Shown here piece by piece: positions 27,660 to 37,421 of a DNA stretch of 64,000 bases. Numbering within the stretch: position 1 is the first letter of the stretch; the number at the start of each line of letters is the position of its first letter. The DNA lies in the NCBI GenBank assembly GCA_029688825.1, contig JARUKX010000009.1, positions 51,425-115,424 on the forward strand, in the 5' to 3' direction. The DNA comes from Haloarculaceae archaeon H-GB1-1 (GTDB taxonomy: Archaea; Halobacteriota; Halobacteria; Halobacteriales; Haloarculaceae). The notes beneath the pieces are model-generated. The model was not told the DNA's origin. It made no database searches and saw only the letters and a program-made list of their open reading frames with translations. Both the position numbers and the translations under genes were made by a program.

Positions 27660-28388
27660 ATGTCCACGAGCGGGGTCGGTCGGCGCATCGAACGTCTCGT
27701 CGCGCGCTACTTCGACGCAGTGCTGCCGGAGGACGGCGACCTACCACGGTACGTCGCACCGCTACCCAAGTGGCTCGAAGACCTCGGGCTGCGGCTGGCC
27801 TGGCCCATCGTCCTCGTCAACCTCGCCGGCACCCTGTTCGGCTTCTGGTACTACCGCTTCCAGCTGGCCGCGACGCCGCCGGCCGCCTGGGTGGTCGTTC
27901 CCGACAGTCCGGTCGCGACGCTGTTCATCGCGCTCTCGCTGGCCGCCTGGAAACTCGATTACGACGTGGGCTGGCTGCACGTGCTGGCGTTCTTCGGTTG
28001 TCTCAAGTTGGGTCTGTGGACGCCGTACGTCCAGCTGGCGCTCAACGGCGTCGGGTCCATCGCGCTGTGGATGTACTGGTTCCTCGTCCTCAGTCACCTC
28101 GCGATGGGCGTCGAGGCGTTCCTCATCCACCGCTACGCCTCGTTCTCGGTCGGGAGCGTCGCCGTGGCCGTCCTCTGGTACGGCTTCAACGACGTCGTCG
28201 ACTACTTCTGGCCCATCGTCGGCGAGTACCACCACACGACGCTCCGCGCGGAGTTCGACTTCGCGACGGCGTCGGTGAACCACGCGATTCCCGCTCACGA
28301 CCTCGCCGCGGCCGCTGCGGTGACGCTGACGCTCGTCGCGACGTTCCTCGCGCTGGCGACGCGCGTGGAGAAGGTCAAACGGGCCTGA
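27660..28388 (+). CDS. DUF1405 family membrane protein (copy 2)
   Basis: A 242-residue paralogue of the 22016 gene, with six to seven helices and the same landmarks: 'WPIVLVNLAGTLFGFWYY', 'PDSPVATLFIALSL' and 'GVEAFLIHRYASFSVG'. The start at 27660 follows a long antisense open frame that should not be included. Function unknown. It converges on the DUF6293 gene with a 6-base gap. Confidence 0.82.
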   Translation: MSTSGVGRRIERLVARYFDAVLPEDGDLPRYVAPLPKWLEDLGLRLAWPIVLVNLAGTLFGFWYYRFQLAATPPAAWVVVPDSPVATLFIALSLAAWKLDYDVGWLHVLAFFGCLKLGLWTPYVQLALNGVGSIALWMYWFLVLSHLAMGVEAFLIHRYASFSVGSVAVAVLWYGFNDVVDYFWPIVGEYHHTTLRAEFDFATASVNHAIPAHDLAAAAAVTLTLVATFLALATRVEKVKRA

Positions 28389-28394
28389 TGCTCT

Positions 28395-29291
<897 letters not shown>

Positions 29292-29375
29292 ACGTGAGAG
29301 GTGGGACTGGCCGTCACATAAAGGACCAGTCTCGCGACCACCCGCTCGACGACGCCGGACGAGTGACCCCTTCGC

Positions 29376-29585
29376 TTACTCCTCCGTCGTGTCGATTCCC
29401 AGCGCCTCGTTCAGCCCGCAGAAGCACGTCGTCGCGTTGAACCCGAGTCCGAGCGCGCCGACGACGGCGAGGAGCCCGGCTTTCCGGTTGCCGTTTCCGA
29501 GCGCCCGCACTGCGACGACGGCGAGGACGACGGCGAGCACTGCGCGGACGAGACGGTCGCGACCACCGACGTTCGTGAGAGACAT
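29376..29585 (-). CDS. DUF2892 (YgaP-type) small membrane protein
   Basis: A 69-residue protein with two transmembrane helices: 'LVRAVLAVVLAVVAVRAL' and 'LLAVVGALGLGFNATTCFCG'. The starting 'TNVGGRDRLVRAVLAV' and the C-terminal 'CFCGLNEALGI' match the DUF2892 family, which in YgaP is fused to a rhodanese. It has no rhodanese here. Role unknown. Confidence 0.75.
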   Translation of the reverse strand: MSLTNVGGRDRLVRAVLAVVLAVVAVRALGNGNRKAGLLAVVGALGLGFNATTCFCGLNEALGIDTTEE

Positions 29586-29656
29586 CGCATTCGGGTACGC
29601 ACCGGAGGACTGTATTTTCTTGCCTCCCGCCGACAGGCGATGGACCGCTCTCGTCT

Positions 29657-31126
29657 CTAGTCAGCGACCTCGCCGTCGACGACGTACACCGACGCGTCCT
29701 CGCGCGGGTGAGCGGACGTCACGGCCGATACGCCGACGGTGAGGACCAGCCCGAGGAGCATCCCGACGACAGCGGGTTCCCACCCGAGGTAGTACTGCGC
29801 GGGGTTCGAGACGAGGAAGACGTTCGCGAGGTAGAACACCTGACTCCCGAGGACGCCCGCGAACATCCCCGTCCGGGTCGTTCCCGTCCAGTAGAGCGCG
29901 ACGATGACGGGCAGGGCGAGCTGTGCGAACCCGCCGAACGCGGTGTCGCCGATCTCGACGAGCGTGCCCGGCGTGAACAGGCTCGCGACGAACGCGAGCG
30001 TGGCGAACACGACGACGCCGACGCGGCCCAGCAGGTCCTCGCGGTCGGCGTCACCGCCGAGCGGCCGATAGAGGTCGCGCGTGAGATACGACGACCCGGA
30101 GAGGAGCATCGAGTCGCTCGAGGACATCATCGCGGCCATCGCGCCGGCGATTACGAGCGCGGCGAACCACGTCGGGGTGTACGCTTCGAGCAGCGCGGGG
30201 ACGACGTTGCCGTTCTCCGGCACCTGGACGCCCAGTCCAGCGGCCCACGCACCGAGCATGAACGCGGGAACGAACAAAAGGAGGACGAGCACCGGCCAGA
30301 GCGTGAACGTCTGCTTGAGCACGCGCTTCGAGCGCGCGACGAAGAACCGCTGATTGATCTGCGGGAACATCGTGACGCCGAAGGCGATGCTGATCGCGGT
30401 CGAGAGCATCCACTGGGCGGAGTAGAGTCCGCCGCCGAGCGCGAGGAACTCGGGGTTCGTCTCGGCGAGCGCGTTCGTGGCCGCGCTTGCCCCGCCGGCC
30501 TCGGCGAGGACCCAGGCGACCGCCGCCCAGACGAGCGTGAGCATGAACAGCCCTTGCATCGTATCGGTCCAGGCGACGCCGCGGAGCCCCGAAACGACGA
30601 CGTAGAGGATCATGAAGAGCGTGATGCCGCCGGCACCGACCCAGAACGGGACCGCGCCGTTCGTGAGCCCGACGACGGCCTGACCCGCGCCCTTCTGCTG
30701 GAGCATCACGTACGGGAACAGCCAGAAGATGCTGATGAGCGCGACGATCACCCGGAGCGCGGGCGAACCGAAGCGGTCGCCGAGCATCTCGCCGAGCGTG
30801 AGATAGCCGTGGCGGCGGCCCAGCAACCACTGCTTGTAGCCGACGAGGTACCAGAGGACGGCGAAGATGATGCCGTCCATCAACCCCATGACGAGGATCC
30901 ACTCGGGGCCGGCGGCGAAGGCGAGGTTCGGGCCCCCGAAGAAGGTGAACGCCGAGAGCAGCGTCGCGAACGTCGTGAACAGCAGGACGACCGTCCCGAG
31001 CGTTCGGCTGGCGAGGTAGTAGTCCTCGGCGGTTCGGTCGGTGAGCCTGTAGGCGACCGCTCCGACGACGAGCGTCGCGACGAGGTAGGCACCGACGATA
31101 CCCAGCTGAAGGGTCGTCTCAGTCAC
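29657..31126 (-). CDS. sodium:solute symporter family (SSS) transporter
   Basis: A 489-residue permease with about 13 helices. SSS landmarks include 'RTAEDYYLASRTLGTVVLLFTT', 'LSAFTFFGGPNLAFAAGPEW' and the sodium-site helix 'AAMMSSSDSMLLSGSSYLTRDLY'. The substrate cannot be read. It overlaps the preceding DUF3311 gene by eight bases; a small DUF3311 partner next to such symporters is common, and it may be an accessory subunit. Confidence 0.9.
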   Translation of the reverse strand: MTETTLQLGIVGAYLVATLVVGAVAYRLTDRTAEDYYLASRTLGTVVLLFTTFATLLSAFTFFGGPNLAFAAGPEWILVMGLMDGIIFAVLWYLVGYKQWLLGRRHGYLTLGEMLGDRFGSPALRVIVALISIFWLFPYVMLQQKGAGQAVVGLTNGAVPFWVGAGGITLFMILYVVVSGLRGVAWTDTMQGLFMLTLVWAAVAWVLAEAGGASAATNALAETNPEFLALGGGLYSAQWMLSTAISIAFGVTMFPQINQRFFVARSKRVLKQTFTLWPVLVLLLFVPAFMLGAWAAGLGVQVPENGNVVPALLEAYTPTWFAALVIAGAMAAMMSSSDSMLLSGSSYLTRDLYRPLGGDADREDLLGRVGVVVFATLAFVASLFTPGTLVEIGDTAFGGFAQLALPVIVALYWTGTTRTGMFAGVLGSQVFYLANVFLVSNPAQYYLGWEPAVVGMLLGLVLTVGVSAVTSAHPREDASVYVVDGEVAD

Positions 31127-31343
31127 CCCGGCTCACCCCGCGTTCGACGAACACGCCCCACCCGGAGCGCGCGAACACCGCGAAGACCGCCGCGGCAAGA
31201 CACATCCACCCGACGTGCCACCAGAGCCAGATGGGGAGGCCGAACGCCACCGCGTCCGACCGCCAGAGGAACCACGGAATGGCGAGTGCCGTCAGTACGA
31301 GAGCGACGACAGCCCACAGCAGCGACGGCTTCGAAACGGTCAT
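31119..31343 (-). CDS. DUF3311 small membrane protein (symporter partner)
   Basis: A 74-residue protein with two helices, 'LLWAVVALVLTALAIPWFLW' and 'WWHVGWMCLAAAVFAVFA', matching the DUF3311 layout. The start is the ATG complementary to 31341-31343; a much longer open frame on this strand is antisense of the next gene and is rejected. Its end overlaps the symporter start by eight bases, so the two are translationally coupled. Confidence 0.8.
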   Translation of the reverse strand: MTVSKPSLLWAVVALVLTALAIPWFLWRSDAVAFGLPIWLWWHVGWMCLAAAVFAVFARSGWGVFVERGVSRGD

Positions 31344-31498
31344 CGTTGGAGTACGTAGTCCGGGAAGACCCCTTAGAAGTGACGAACCTCGGCTCACGAC
31401 CGCGTCGAGCGCGTGTCGGTCGCGTCGAAACCACGGGCTGGACCCGTCGAGAGCTCGACTAGAGGCTTCGTCGCATTGAATGACATTCTGTAGCAAAT

Positions 31499-31508
31499 GA
31501 TTTATGAT
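31499..31508 (+). promoter_or_regulatory. TATA box for the selenium-binding-protein operon
   Basis: 'gatttatgat' is centred about 30 bases before the ATG at 31533, in an AT-rich stretch. It rules out the in-frame ATG at 31497, which lies at the box itself. Confidence 0.55.
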
Positions 31509-31532
31509 ACCACATTCAGAATAACCAACAGT

Positions 31533-32936
31533 ATGAGCACTGACGAGCCATCCAGCAGCACGGAGCACCACGGCCACGAGCACCACGAAGTAGAAGGGCC
31601 GGGCTATCCGACGCCGGCAGCGATGCGAACCGAATCCGAACGCGAGAAGACCGCGTTCGTGATGGCCCCCAGAGTTGGGATGCAGAACGACGGACACGAC
31701 CTCGTCGGCGTCGTCGACGTCGACCCGGACTCGGAAACCTACAGCGAGATCATCGACACCGTCGAGATGCCGAACAAAGGTGACGAACTCCATCACTTCG
31801 GCTGGAACGCCTGTTCGTCGTCGTGTCACGCCGAGGGACTCGCCCGCCAGTACCTCGTCGTCCCCGGCCAGCGCTCCTCGCGTATCCACGTCATCGACGC
31901 CGAGGACCCGCGGAATCCGGAGATGGTGAAAGTCATCGAACCCGAGGAGGTGTTCGAACACGACCTCTCGGCACCACACACCGTCCACTGCGTGCCCGGT
32001 GGGAAGATCGTCATCAGCATGCTGGGCGACGCCGAGGGGGAACTCCCCGGCGGCTTCCTCCAGCTCGACCAGGACGACTTCTCCATCGACGGCCACTGGG
32101 AGGCCGACCGCGGCGCGATGGAGATGAACTACGACTACTGGTACCAGCCGCGCCACGACGTGCTGATCTCCAGCGAGTGGGCCGCGCCGAACACCTACTA
32201 CCCCGGCTTCGACCTCGACGACGTCGAGGCGGGCAAGTACGGCGACAGCATCCACGTCTGGGAGTGGGAGGACCGCGAGCACGTCCAGACCCTGGAGTTC
32301 GGCGAGCAGGGCCACATTCCGCTGGAAGTGCGGATGAGCCACAACCCCGAAGAGACCCAGGGCTACGTCGGCGCGGCGCTGTCCTCGAACGTCATCCGCT
32401 TCTGGGAGGCCGACGACGGCTCCTGGGACTGGGAGGTCGTCATCGATGAGGACGCCCGCGAACACGAAGACTGGGACATGCCCGTCCCGCCGCTCATCAC
32501 GGACCTCCTGCTGTCGCTCGACGACCAGTACCTGTTCTTCGCGAACTGGCTCCACGGCGACGTCCGGATGTACGACGTCAGCGACTCCGCGAATCCGCGG
32601 CTGGTCGACCAGGTGTGGGCCGGCGGGCTGTTCGGCGACCGGCAGTCGATCCAGGGCGAGCCCATCCGCGGCTCGCCGCAGATGCTCCAGCTCTCCCGGG
32701 ACGGCAAACGGCTCTACTGGACGACCTCGCTGTTCTCCTCGTGGGACAACCAGTTCTTCCCGGACATCGCGGAGGAGGGGTCGCTGATGCTCAAAGCAGA
32801 CGTCTACCCCGACGAGGGACGGATGGAACTGGACGAGGAGTTCCTCGTCGACTTCGGCGACGCACCCGGCGGCCCGGCGCGCGCCCACGAGATCCGCTGG
32901 CCGGGCGGGGACTGCACGAGCGACGTCTGGCGATAG
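31533..32936 (+). CDS. selenium-binding protein SBP56 / methanethiol oxidase family
   Basis: A 467-residue protein of the SBP56 family, some members of which are copper-dependent methanethiol oxidases. Landmarks are the N-terminal 'PGYPTPAAM', 'ELHHFGWNACSSSCH', 'SAPHTVHCVPGGKI', 'ISSEWAAPNTYYPGFD', 'VRMSHNPEE', and 'GSPQMLQLSRDGKRLYWTTS'. The N-terminus is His-rich ('TEHHGHEHHE') and may bind metal. No signal peptide is seen, so it is probably cytoplasmic. A ferredoxin follows after four bases. Confidence 0.92.
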   Translation: MSTDEPSSSTEHHGHEHHEVEGPGYPTPAAMRTESEREKTAFVMAPRVGMQNDGHDLVGVVDVDPDSETYSEIIDTVEMPNKGDELHHFGWNACSSSCHAEGLARQYLVVPGQRSSRIHVIDAEDPRNPEMVKVIEPEEVFEHDLSAPHTVHCVPGGKIVISMLGDAEGELPGGFLQLDQDDFSIDGHWEADRGAMEMNYDYWYQPRHDVLISSEWAAPNTYYPGFDLDDVEAGKYGDSIHVWEWEDREHVQTLEFGEQGHIPLEVRMSHNPEETQGYVGAALSSNVIRFWEADDGSWDWEVVIDEDAREHEDWDMPVPPLITDLLLSLDDQYLFFANWLHGDVRMYDVSDSANPRLVDQVWAGGLFGDRQSIQGEPIRGSPQMLQLSRDGKRLYWTTSLFSSWDNQFFPDIAEEGSLMLKADVYPDEGRMELDEEFLVDFGDAPGGPARAHEIRWPGGDCTSDVWR

Positions 32937-32940
32937 CGGA

Positions 32941-33273
32941 ATGGACTCGGACGCCGACTCGTTCGCCGTCGAACTCGTCTGGGCGGACGGCCGGAGCGAG
33001 ACGCTGACCGTCGCACCCGACGAGGTGATCCTCGACGTCGCGGCGGCTTCGGACGTCGCCCTTCCGTACGGCTGTCGCTTCGGTGCCTGCGCGACCTGTA
33101 CCGGGAAGGTCGTCCACGGTTCGGTCTCGCACGTGAAGCCGCCGCGCGGGCTGAAGGAGTCGGCACTCGACGAGGGCTACGCACTCCTCTGCGTCGCGAC
33201 GCCGACGACCGATTGTCGGGTCCGCGTCGGGCACGAGATTCAGGCCGCCGTCGTCGGGACTCCGTGGAAGTGA
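32941..33273 (+). CDS. plant-type 2Fe-2S ferredoxin
   Basis: A 110-residue ferredoxin with the cluster motif 'GCRFGACATCTGKVVHG' (C-x4-C-x2-C) and the distal cysteine in 'EGYALLCVATPTTDC'. It carries low-potential electrons in the cytoplasm. The start (MDSDADSFAVELVW) is four bases after the SBP56 stop and the next gene starts four bases after its own stop, so a three-gene unit is likely. It may accept electrons from the SBP56 protein, which is inference. Confidence 0.9.
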   Translation: MDSDADSFAVELVWADGRSETLTVAPDEVILDVAAASDVALPYGCRFGACATCTGKVVHGSVSHVKPPRGLKESALDEGYALLCVATPTTDCRVRVGHEIQAAVVGTPWK

Positions 33274-33277
33274 TCCG

Positions 33278-34018
33278 ATGTCGACTCCACCGCGTCGGAG
33301 CGTCGTCCTGCTCTGCGTTCTCGCGTTCGCCGTCGAGCGGGTAGCGGCACACGGAACGGCATCGGGCAGCGGCATCCCGCTGCTATCGGTACTCGTCGCC
33401 TCCGCCGCCGTCGGCGTGGCGAGCGGCCTCGGCGCGATATACTGGCGACCACAGCGCGTGACGCGAGTCCTGACCCGGCGACGGGTGACGGTCCTCCTCG
33501 CAATCGGCCTGACCCTCCTGGGAATCGTCTACCTCGCACCCGTCGTCCTCGACCGTCCCGTTGTCGCGCTCGTCGGCGGCTCGCTTGGATTGAGCGCCGC
33601 CTGGTCGCTGCCACATCGGCACGCGTCGACGGCCTCCGCCGGCCATCACGCCACGAGCCTGACGGCCGCGCTCGGCGTGCATCGGTCCGTCGAGGGAATC
33701 GTCCTCGCGACCGGCGGTATCGCCGGTGGGTCGCTCGGGACGGCGGCGCTCGTCGTGATCACCGCCCACGCCGCGGCCGAGACTGCACTTATCGGCGGCG
33801 TCCTCTCGGCAGACGGCCACGCTCGGCGCGCCGTAACCGTCGTCGTCGCGATACAGGGGTGCTTTCTGGCGGCAGCCGTCGTGACCGCAGTCGCATCGCT
33901 CGTCCTCCCCGCCCTCGTTCGAGCGGGCGTGCTCGCACTCGTCGCCGGGGTACTCCTGTTCGTCGGTCTCCAAGAGTGTCGACAGTGCTACCTCGACGTC
34001 CGGACGTCGCCGCCCTGA
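33278..34018 (+). CDS. ZIP-like membrane protein
   Basis: A 246-residue protein with about seven helices. Two helices carry paired metal-ligand motifs typical of ZIP transporters: 'LGVHRSVEGIVLATG' (H-x3-E-G) and 'ITAHAAAETALIGG' (H-x3-E). A His-rich loop 'LPHRHASTASAGHHATSL' precedes them. It is shorter than usual ZIP proteins and the match is by motif only. It follows the ferredoxin by four bases and ends the SBP56 cluster. Confidence 0.6.
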   Translation: MSTPPRRSVVLLCVLAFAVERVAAHGTASGSGIPLLSVLVASAAVGVASGLGAIYWRPQRVTRVLTRRRVTVLLAIGLTLLGIVYLAPVVLDRPVVALVGGSLGLSAAWSLPHRHASTASAGHHATSLTAALGVHRSVEGIVLATGGIAGGSLGTAALVVITAHAAAETALIGGVLSADGHARRAVTVVVAIQGCFLAAAVVTAVASLVLPALVRAGVLALVAGVLLFVGLQECRQCYLDVRTSPP

Positions 34019-34097
34019 AGTTCCGCGGGGCCGTCGACGGGTTCCGGAACGGCCACTCAACGATAAGCATTTGGGCTGTGACAACTTAGTTTCGGTG

Positions 34098-34166
34098 TCC
34101 ATGCGTTACGTCATGGCTTCGTCATCAGCCAATCAGTCCATGCGTCACGTGATGGCAGCATCATCA
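34098..34166 (+). repeat. 39-base-period direct repeat in the dnaG leader
   Basis: Two imperfect copies (34098-34126 and 34137-34165, both beginning 'tccatgcgt') lie between the ZIP-like gene and dnaG. A short frame starting at 34101 reads MRYVMASSSANQS then MRHVMAASSSSPD, overlaps the dnaG start in another frame and ends at 34262. A hairpin with arms gcccc (34171-34175) and ggggc (34181-34185) follows. Whether this is a leader peptide or a regulatory RNA is open. Confidence 0.5.
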
Positions 34167-34194
34167 TCCAGCCCCGACCAGGGGCAGTTCATCC

Positions 34195-35565
34195 ATGCAC
34201 GATTCAGCGAAGTACCTCATTCACGCGAACATCACGGCCAACGGGGTGGTAGAGCGCAGTGACGTCGTCGGGGCCGTCTTCGGGCAGACAGAAGGACTGC
34301 TCGGCGACGAACTCGACCTCCGTGACCTGCAGGACTCCTCGAAAGTCGGCCGCATCGACGTTCAGATCACCTCCGAGGGCGGCCAGTCGTTCGGCCACAT
34401 CACCATCGGCAGCCGACTCGACAAGGTCGAGACCGCCATCCTCGCAGCCGCACTGGAGACCATCGACCGCGTCGGACCCTGCCGGGCCACCGTCGAGGTC
34501 ATCGAACTCGAAGACGTCCGGTCCGCCAAGCGGAAGGCCGTCGTCGAGCGCGCGACCCAGCTCCTCGCCGACTTCGAGGACGCCAGCCTCGACAGTCAGG
34601 ACCTCGTCGAACAGGTCCGAGAGAGCCTCCGCGTCGAGGACATCACCGAGTTCGCCGAGCTACCGGCCGGGCCGCGGGTCGCCGACAGCGACGCGATAAT
34701 CGTCGTCGAGGGGCGGGCGGACGTCCTCCGCCTCCTGCGGTACGGCATCAAGAACGCCGTCGCCGTCGAGGGAACCGACGTCCCCGAGGCAATCGCGGAG
34801 TTGACCCAGGACCGGACGGTGACGACCTTCCTCGACGGGGATCGCGGCGGCGACCTCATCCTGAAAGAGTTGTCGCAGGTCGGTGACGTGGACTACGTCG
34901 CGCTCGCACCGAACGGGAAGTCAGTCGAGGACCTCTCCCGCGGCGAAGTACTCAGCGCGCTCCGGGAGAAGGTCCCCTACGAGGTCGTCGCCGACGCCGG
35001 AGAGCCGCTGCGCTCCATCGCCGCGACGGACGGCAGCGCCCGGCCAGCCCCACCCGAAGCAGAGTCGAACGCGGAGGCGTCGTCGGAGACGGCGACGACC
35101 GACCCGGTGGCCACGCGGACTTCGGACGGTCCGACGGCGACTGAACCAACGGACCCGGCGGACGACGTGGCCGATTCGGGTTCCGAAACGGGTGCAGAGG
35201 TCGAATCCGAACCGCCCGACTCGGACGAACAGTCCGGTGAGACGACGGCGGACGAGACGGCAGCCGACGGGCCAGCCACGACGCTCGCCGGCCACGTCCA
35301 GGCCGTCATCGACGCAGAATCGGGGACCGTCCGACTGCTCGATCCGTCCTTCGACGTACTGGACGACGCGGAGTCGTCCGCGGCCTTCGACGCCGTCGCC
35401 ACCGCGGACACCGTCCCCGCGACGGTGGTTCTCGACGGCGAACTCGAACAGCGACTCCTCGACGTCGCCGCCCAGCGCGGCGTCGAACAGGTCGTCGCTC
35501 GCAGCGAGGGCGAGTTCGTGAAACGGCCGACCGACGTTCGCGTCCGGACGGCGGACGACTTCTAG
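34195..35565 (+). CDS. dnaG: archaeal DnaG-type primase (exosome-associated)
   Basis: A 456-residue protein with the archaeal DnaG N-terminal domain ('YLIHANITANGVVERSDVVG'), a TOPRIM domain with 'DAIIVVEGRADVLRLLRYGI' and the acidic 'TTFLDGDRGGD', and a long acidic low-complexity linker (residues about 282-365) before a C-terminal domain. Archaeal DnaG binds the exosome and can prime DNA in vitro. The linker rich in Thr/Glu/Asp/Pro is typical of haloarchaeal copies. Its stop shares a CTAG with the convergent GNAT gene. Confidence 0.93.
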   Translation: MHDSAKYLIHANITANGVVERSDVVGAVFGQTEGLLGDELDLRDLQDSSKVGRIDVQITSEGGQSFGHITIGSRLDKVETAILAAALETIDRVGPCRATVEVIELEDVRSAKRKAVVERATQLLADFEDASLDSQDLVEQVRESLRVEDITEFAELPAGPRVADSDAIIVVEGRADVLRLLRYGIKNAVAVEGTDVPEAIAELTQDRTVTTFLDGDRGGDLILKELSQVGDVDYVALAPNGKSVEDLSRGEVLSALREKVPYEVVADAGEPLRSIAATDGSARPAPPEAESNAEASSETATTDPVATRTSDGPTATEPTDPADDVADSGSETGAEVESEPPDSDEQSGETTADETAADGPATTLAGHVQAVIDAESGTVRLLDPSFDVLDDAESSAAFDAVATADTVPATVVLDGELEQRLLDVAAQRGVEQVVARSEGEFVKRPTDVRVRTADDF

Positions 35566-35987
35566 AGGTGCCTGGAGAGGAGGAGTCCGTCTCCGCCGTC
35601 CGCGTAGTGGTCGGGCACCCGTTCGAGCACCGCGAACCCGTGGTCGGCGTAGAACGACTGCGCCCGCTCGTCGTCCGCACGAACCGTGAGCCGAACCTGC
35701 TCGCGACCGCGCTCGGACAGCCGAGAGAGGAGCGCCTCCATGAGCGTGGAGCCGTAGCCCTGTCCCTGCTCGGATGGGGCGACGGCGAACTCGGCGACGT
35801 AGGCGGTTTCGTCGTCGGCGATCACCAGCGCGTAGCCGACCGGCCGGTCGGTCTCGACGAGGAGGCACAGCGGCGGCCCGTCCAGAGCCAACTCCAGTAG
35901 CTCCGGCCACTGTTCGTCCAGTGCTGCCGTCTGGATCGCACTCAGTCGCGGCCGGTCGTCGGCGACTGCCTCGCGGACGGTGGTCAT
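35562..35987 (-). CDS. GNAT family N-acetyltransferase
   Basis: A 141-residue acetyltransferase. The acetyl-CoA pyrophosphate loop is 'APSEQGQGYGSTLMEALL' (Q-x2-G-x-G), after the strand 'AYVAEFAVAPS'. The segment 'VRADDERAQSFYADHGFAVLE' is the standard GNAT C-terminal motif. The acceptor is unknown; RimI-like or small-molecule targets are both possible. Its start overlaps the DUF92 stop by four bases, so the two are likely co-transcribed. Confidence 0.9.
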   Translation of the reverse strand: MTTVREAVADDRPRLSAIQTAALDEQWPELLELALDGPPLCLLVETDRPVGYALVIADDETAYVAEFAVAPSEQGQGYGSTLMEALLSRLSERGREQVRLTVRADDERAQSFYADHGFAVLERVPDHYADGGDGLLLSRHL

Positions 35988-37330
35988 AGTGCGACGAGCC
36001 CGGTCGCGAGAGCGAGGAGTGCGCTGACGATGGCCGCAGCGAGCGTCGCCAGGAGATTGACGGTCTGATTGCCCACGTACCGTCCTTCGAACGTCGCACC
36101 GAGAAGGCTATCCACGGTCATGCCCGCGACGCCGGCCGCGACGATGACACCGGCACCGAGCGCGGTGACGCGCACGAACATCTCGAGCGCGATGATCGCA
36201 ATGAGGGACGCACCCGCGAGCCCAGCGAGTTCGCCCTGCCAGGTGACGCCCCCGTCCGTTCCGGGGTCGACCGGCCGGAGCGTCGTGATGAGCCGCGGAT
36301 TCTCGTAGAGGCCGCCGATCTCGCTGGACAGCGTGTCGCTCATCGCGGCGGCGACCGACCCCGCGAACGCGAACAGAAACAGCGTCTCCGGGAGCATCGT
36401 GTGGCTCGGACTCGCCGCCGCAGCGAGCACCGCGAACAGCGCGACCAGCGAGTTCGCCAGGACGTTCCCGCTCCCGCGAGCCCCCTCGTTGTCCTCGGCC
36501 AGCCCGAGGTCCTGCTTCCGGTCGTAGCGGAACTTCGTCGAGAGCCCGCCGATGCCGAAGAACGTGATGAGTATCAGGAACCACCCGTAATCGCCGAGGA
36601 CGATGGTGAGCAGTCCGAGGAAGACGCCGGTGAGCATCCCCGGCACCGATGCCGTTTCCATCGCGTAGGAGAGATAGCCCAGCGCGAACGTCACCGCCAG
36701 CGCGACGACGATTCGCGTCGACGAGACGTGCAGCGGCAGGTCCGAGAACAACCACAGCAGCAATGCGATGGAGACCATCACGAGCGGGTCGTCGCGCTCG
36801 AACAGCACCGACCGCAACAGCGCCCCCAGGATGCCGCCACTGACCGCGAAGAAGACCGCCAGTGGCCAGTAGACGGTCCCACCAGTGGCGAGCACGATGA
36901 CGAACTGCCCGAGCGTTCCAGCGACGGTTCCGGCCGCGACGAACCCACCGGTGGCGACGATGGGTTCGGGACGGACCGACCTGACGAGTTGGCCACCGAG
37001 GTTCCCGTAGCCGAGCACGAGCACCGATGCGACGTAGACCGTCAGGTCCAGTTCGAACCGCACGGCGAGCAGCGCGAGGCCGGCCGCGGCCAGCGAGAAA
37101 CTCCCGAGTCCGTAGAGCCTGCCGTCGCGGCGGTCACCCGGTCGGGCGAACAGTTCGAATAGCGTCCCCTCCCTGACGCCGTAGAGCGCGAACAGCGCGA
37201 CGAGCGCGAACGGAACCGCCGCCACGACGGCAGCGAGCGTCCCGTCGGCCACCCGGGGGGCGAACGGGACGAGGAGTGCCAGCGTCCCCACCCCCGCGAA
37301 AGCGGCCGCCCGCCGGACTGTAGAGGTCAC
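35984..37330 (-). CDS. DUF92 family membrane protein (VTE6-like)
   Basis: A 448-residue protein with about 12 helices. Its C-terminal half matches DUF92, with 'GSVAAAMSDTLSSEIGGLY' and 'TTLRPVDPGTDGGVTWQGEL' as landmarks. Plant relatives (VTE6) are phytyl-phosphate kinases; the archaeal activity is unproven but a polyprenyl or phytyl phosphate kinase is possible. It is divergent from a cis-prenyltransferase homologue with a 91-base gap, which adds context for polyprenol metabolism. Confidence 0.85.
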   Translation of the reverse strand: MTSTVRRAAAFAGVGTLALLVPFAPRVADGTLAAVVAAVPFALVALFALYGVREGTLFELFARPGDRRDGRLYGLGSFSLAAAGLALLAVRFELDLTVYVASVLVLGYGNLGGQLVRSVRPEPIVATGGFVAAGTVAGTLGQFVIVLATGGTVYWPLAVFFAVSGGILGALLRSVLFERDDPLVMVSIALLLWLFSDLPLHVSSTRIVVALAVTFALGYLSYAMETASVPGMLTGVFLGLLTIVLGDYGWFLILITFFGIGGLSTKFRYDRKQDLGLAEDNEGARGSGNVLANSLVALFAVLAAAASPSHTMLPETLFLFAFAGSVAAAMSDTLSSEIGGLYENPRLITTLRPVDPGTDGGVTWQGELAGLAGASLIAIIALEMFVRVTALGAGVIVAAGVAGMTVDSLLGATFEGRYVGNQTVNLLATLAAAIVSALLALATGLVAL

Positions 37331-37421
37331 GACCGAGCGATTCCGGCGAGAACTACTTACCCTTTCCGAAGCCCGGGAGGAGTCGTGACATTTAGGACGC
37401 TACCGCGGCAACCCAGCCACA

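Noticed and set aside
29708..31462. 584-codon plus-strand frame opposite the symporter
   Set aside because: It is a charged low-complexity mirror of the symporter; the symporter has clear family motifs.
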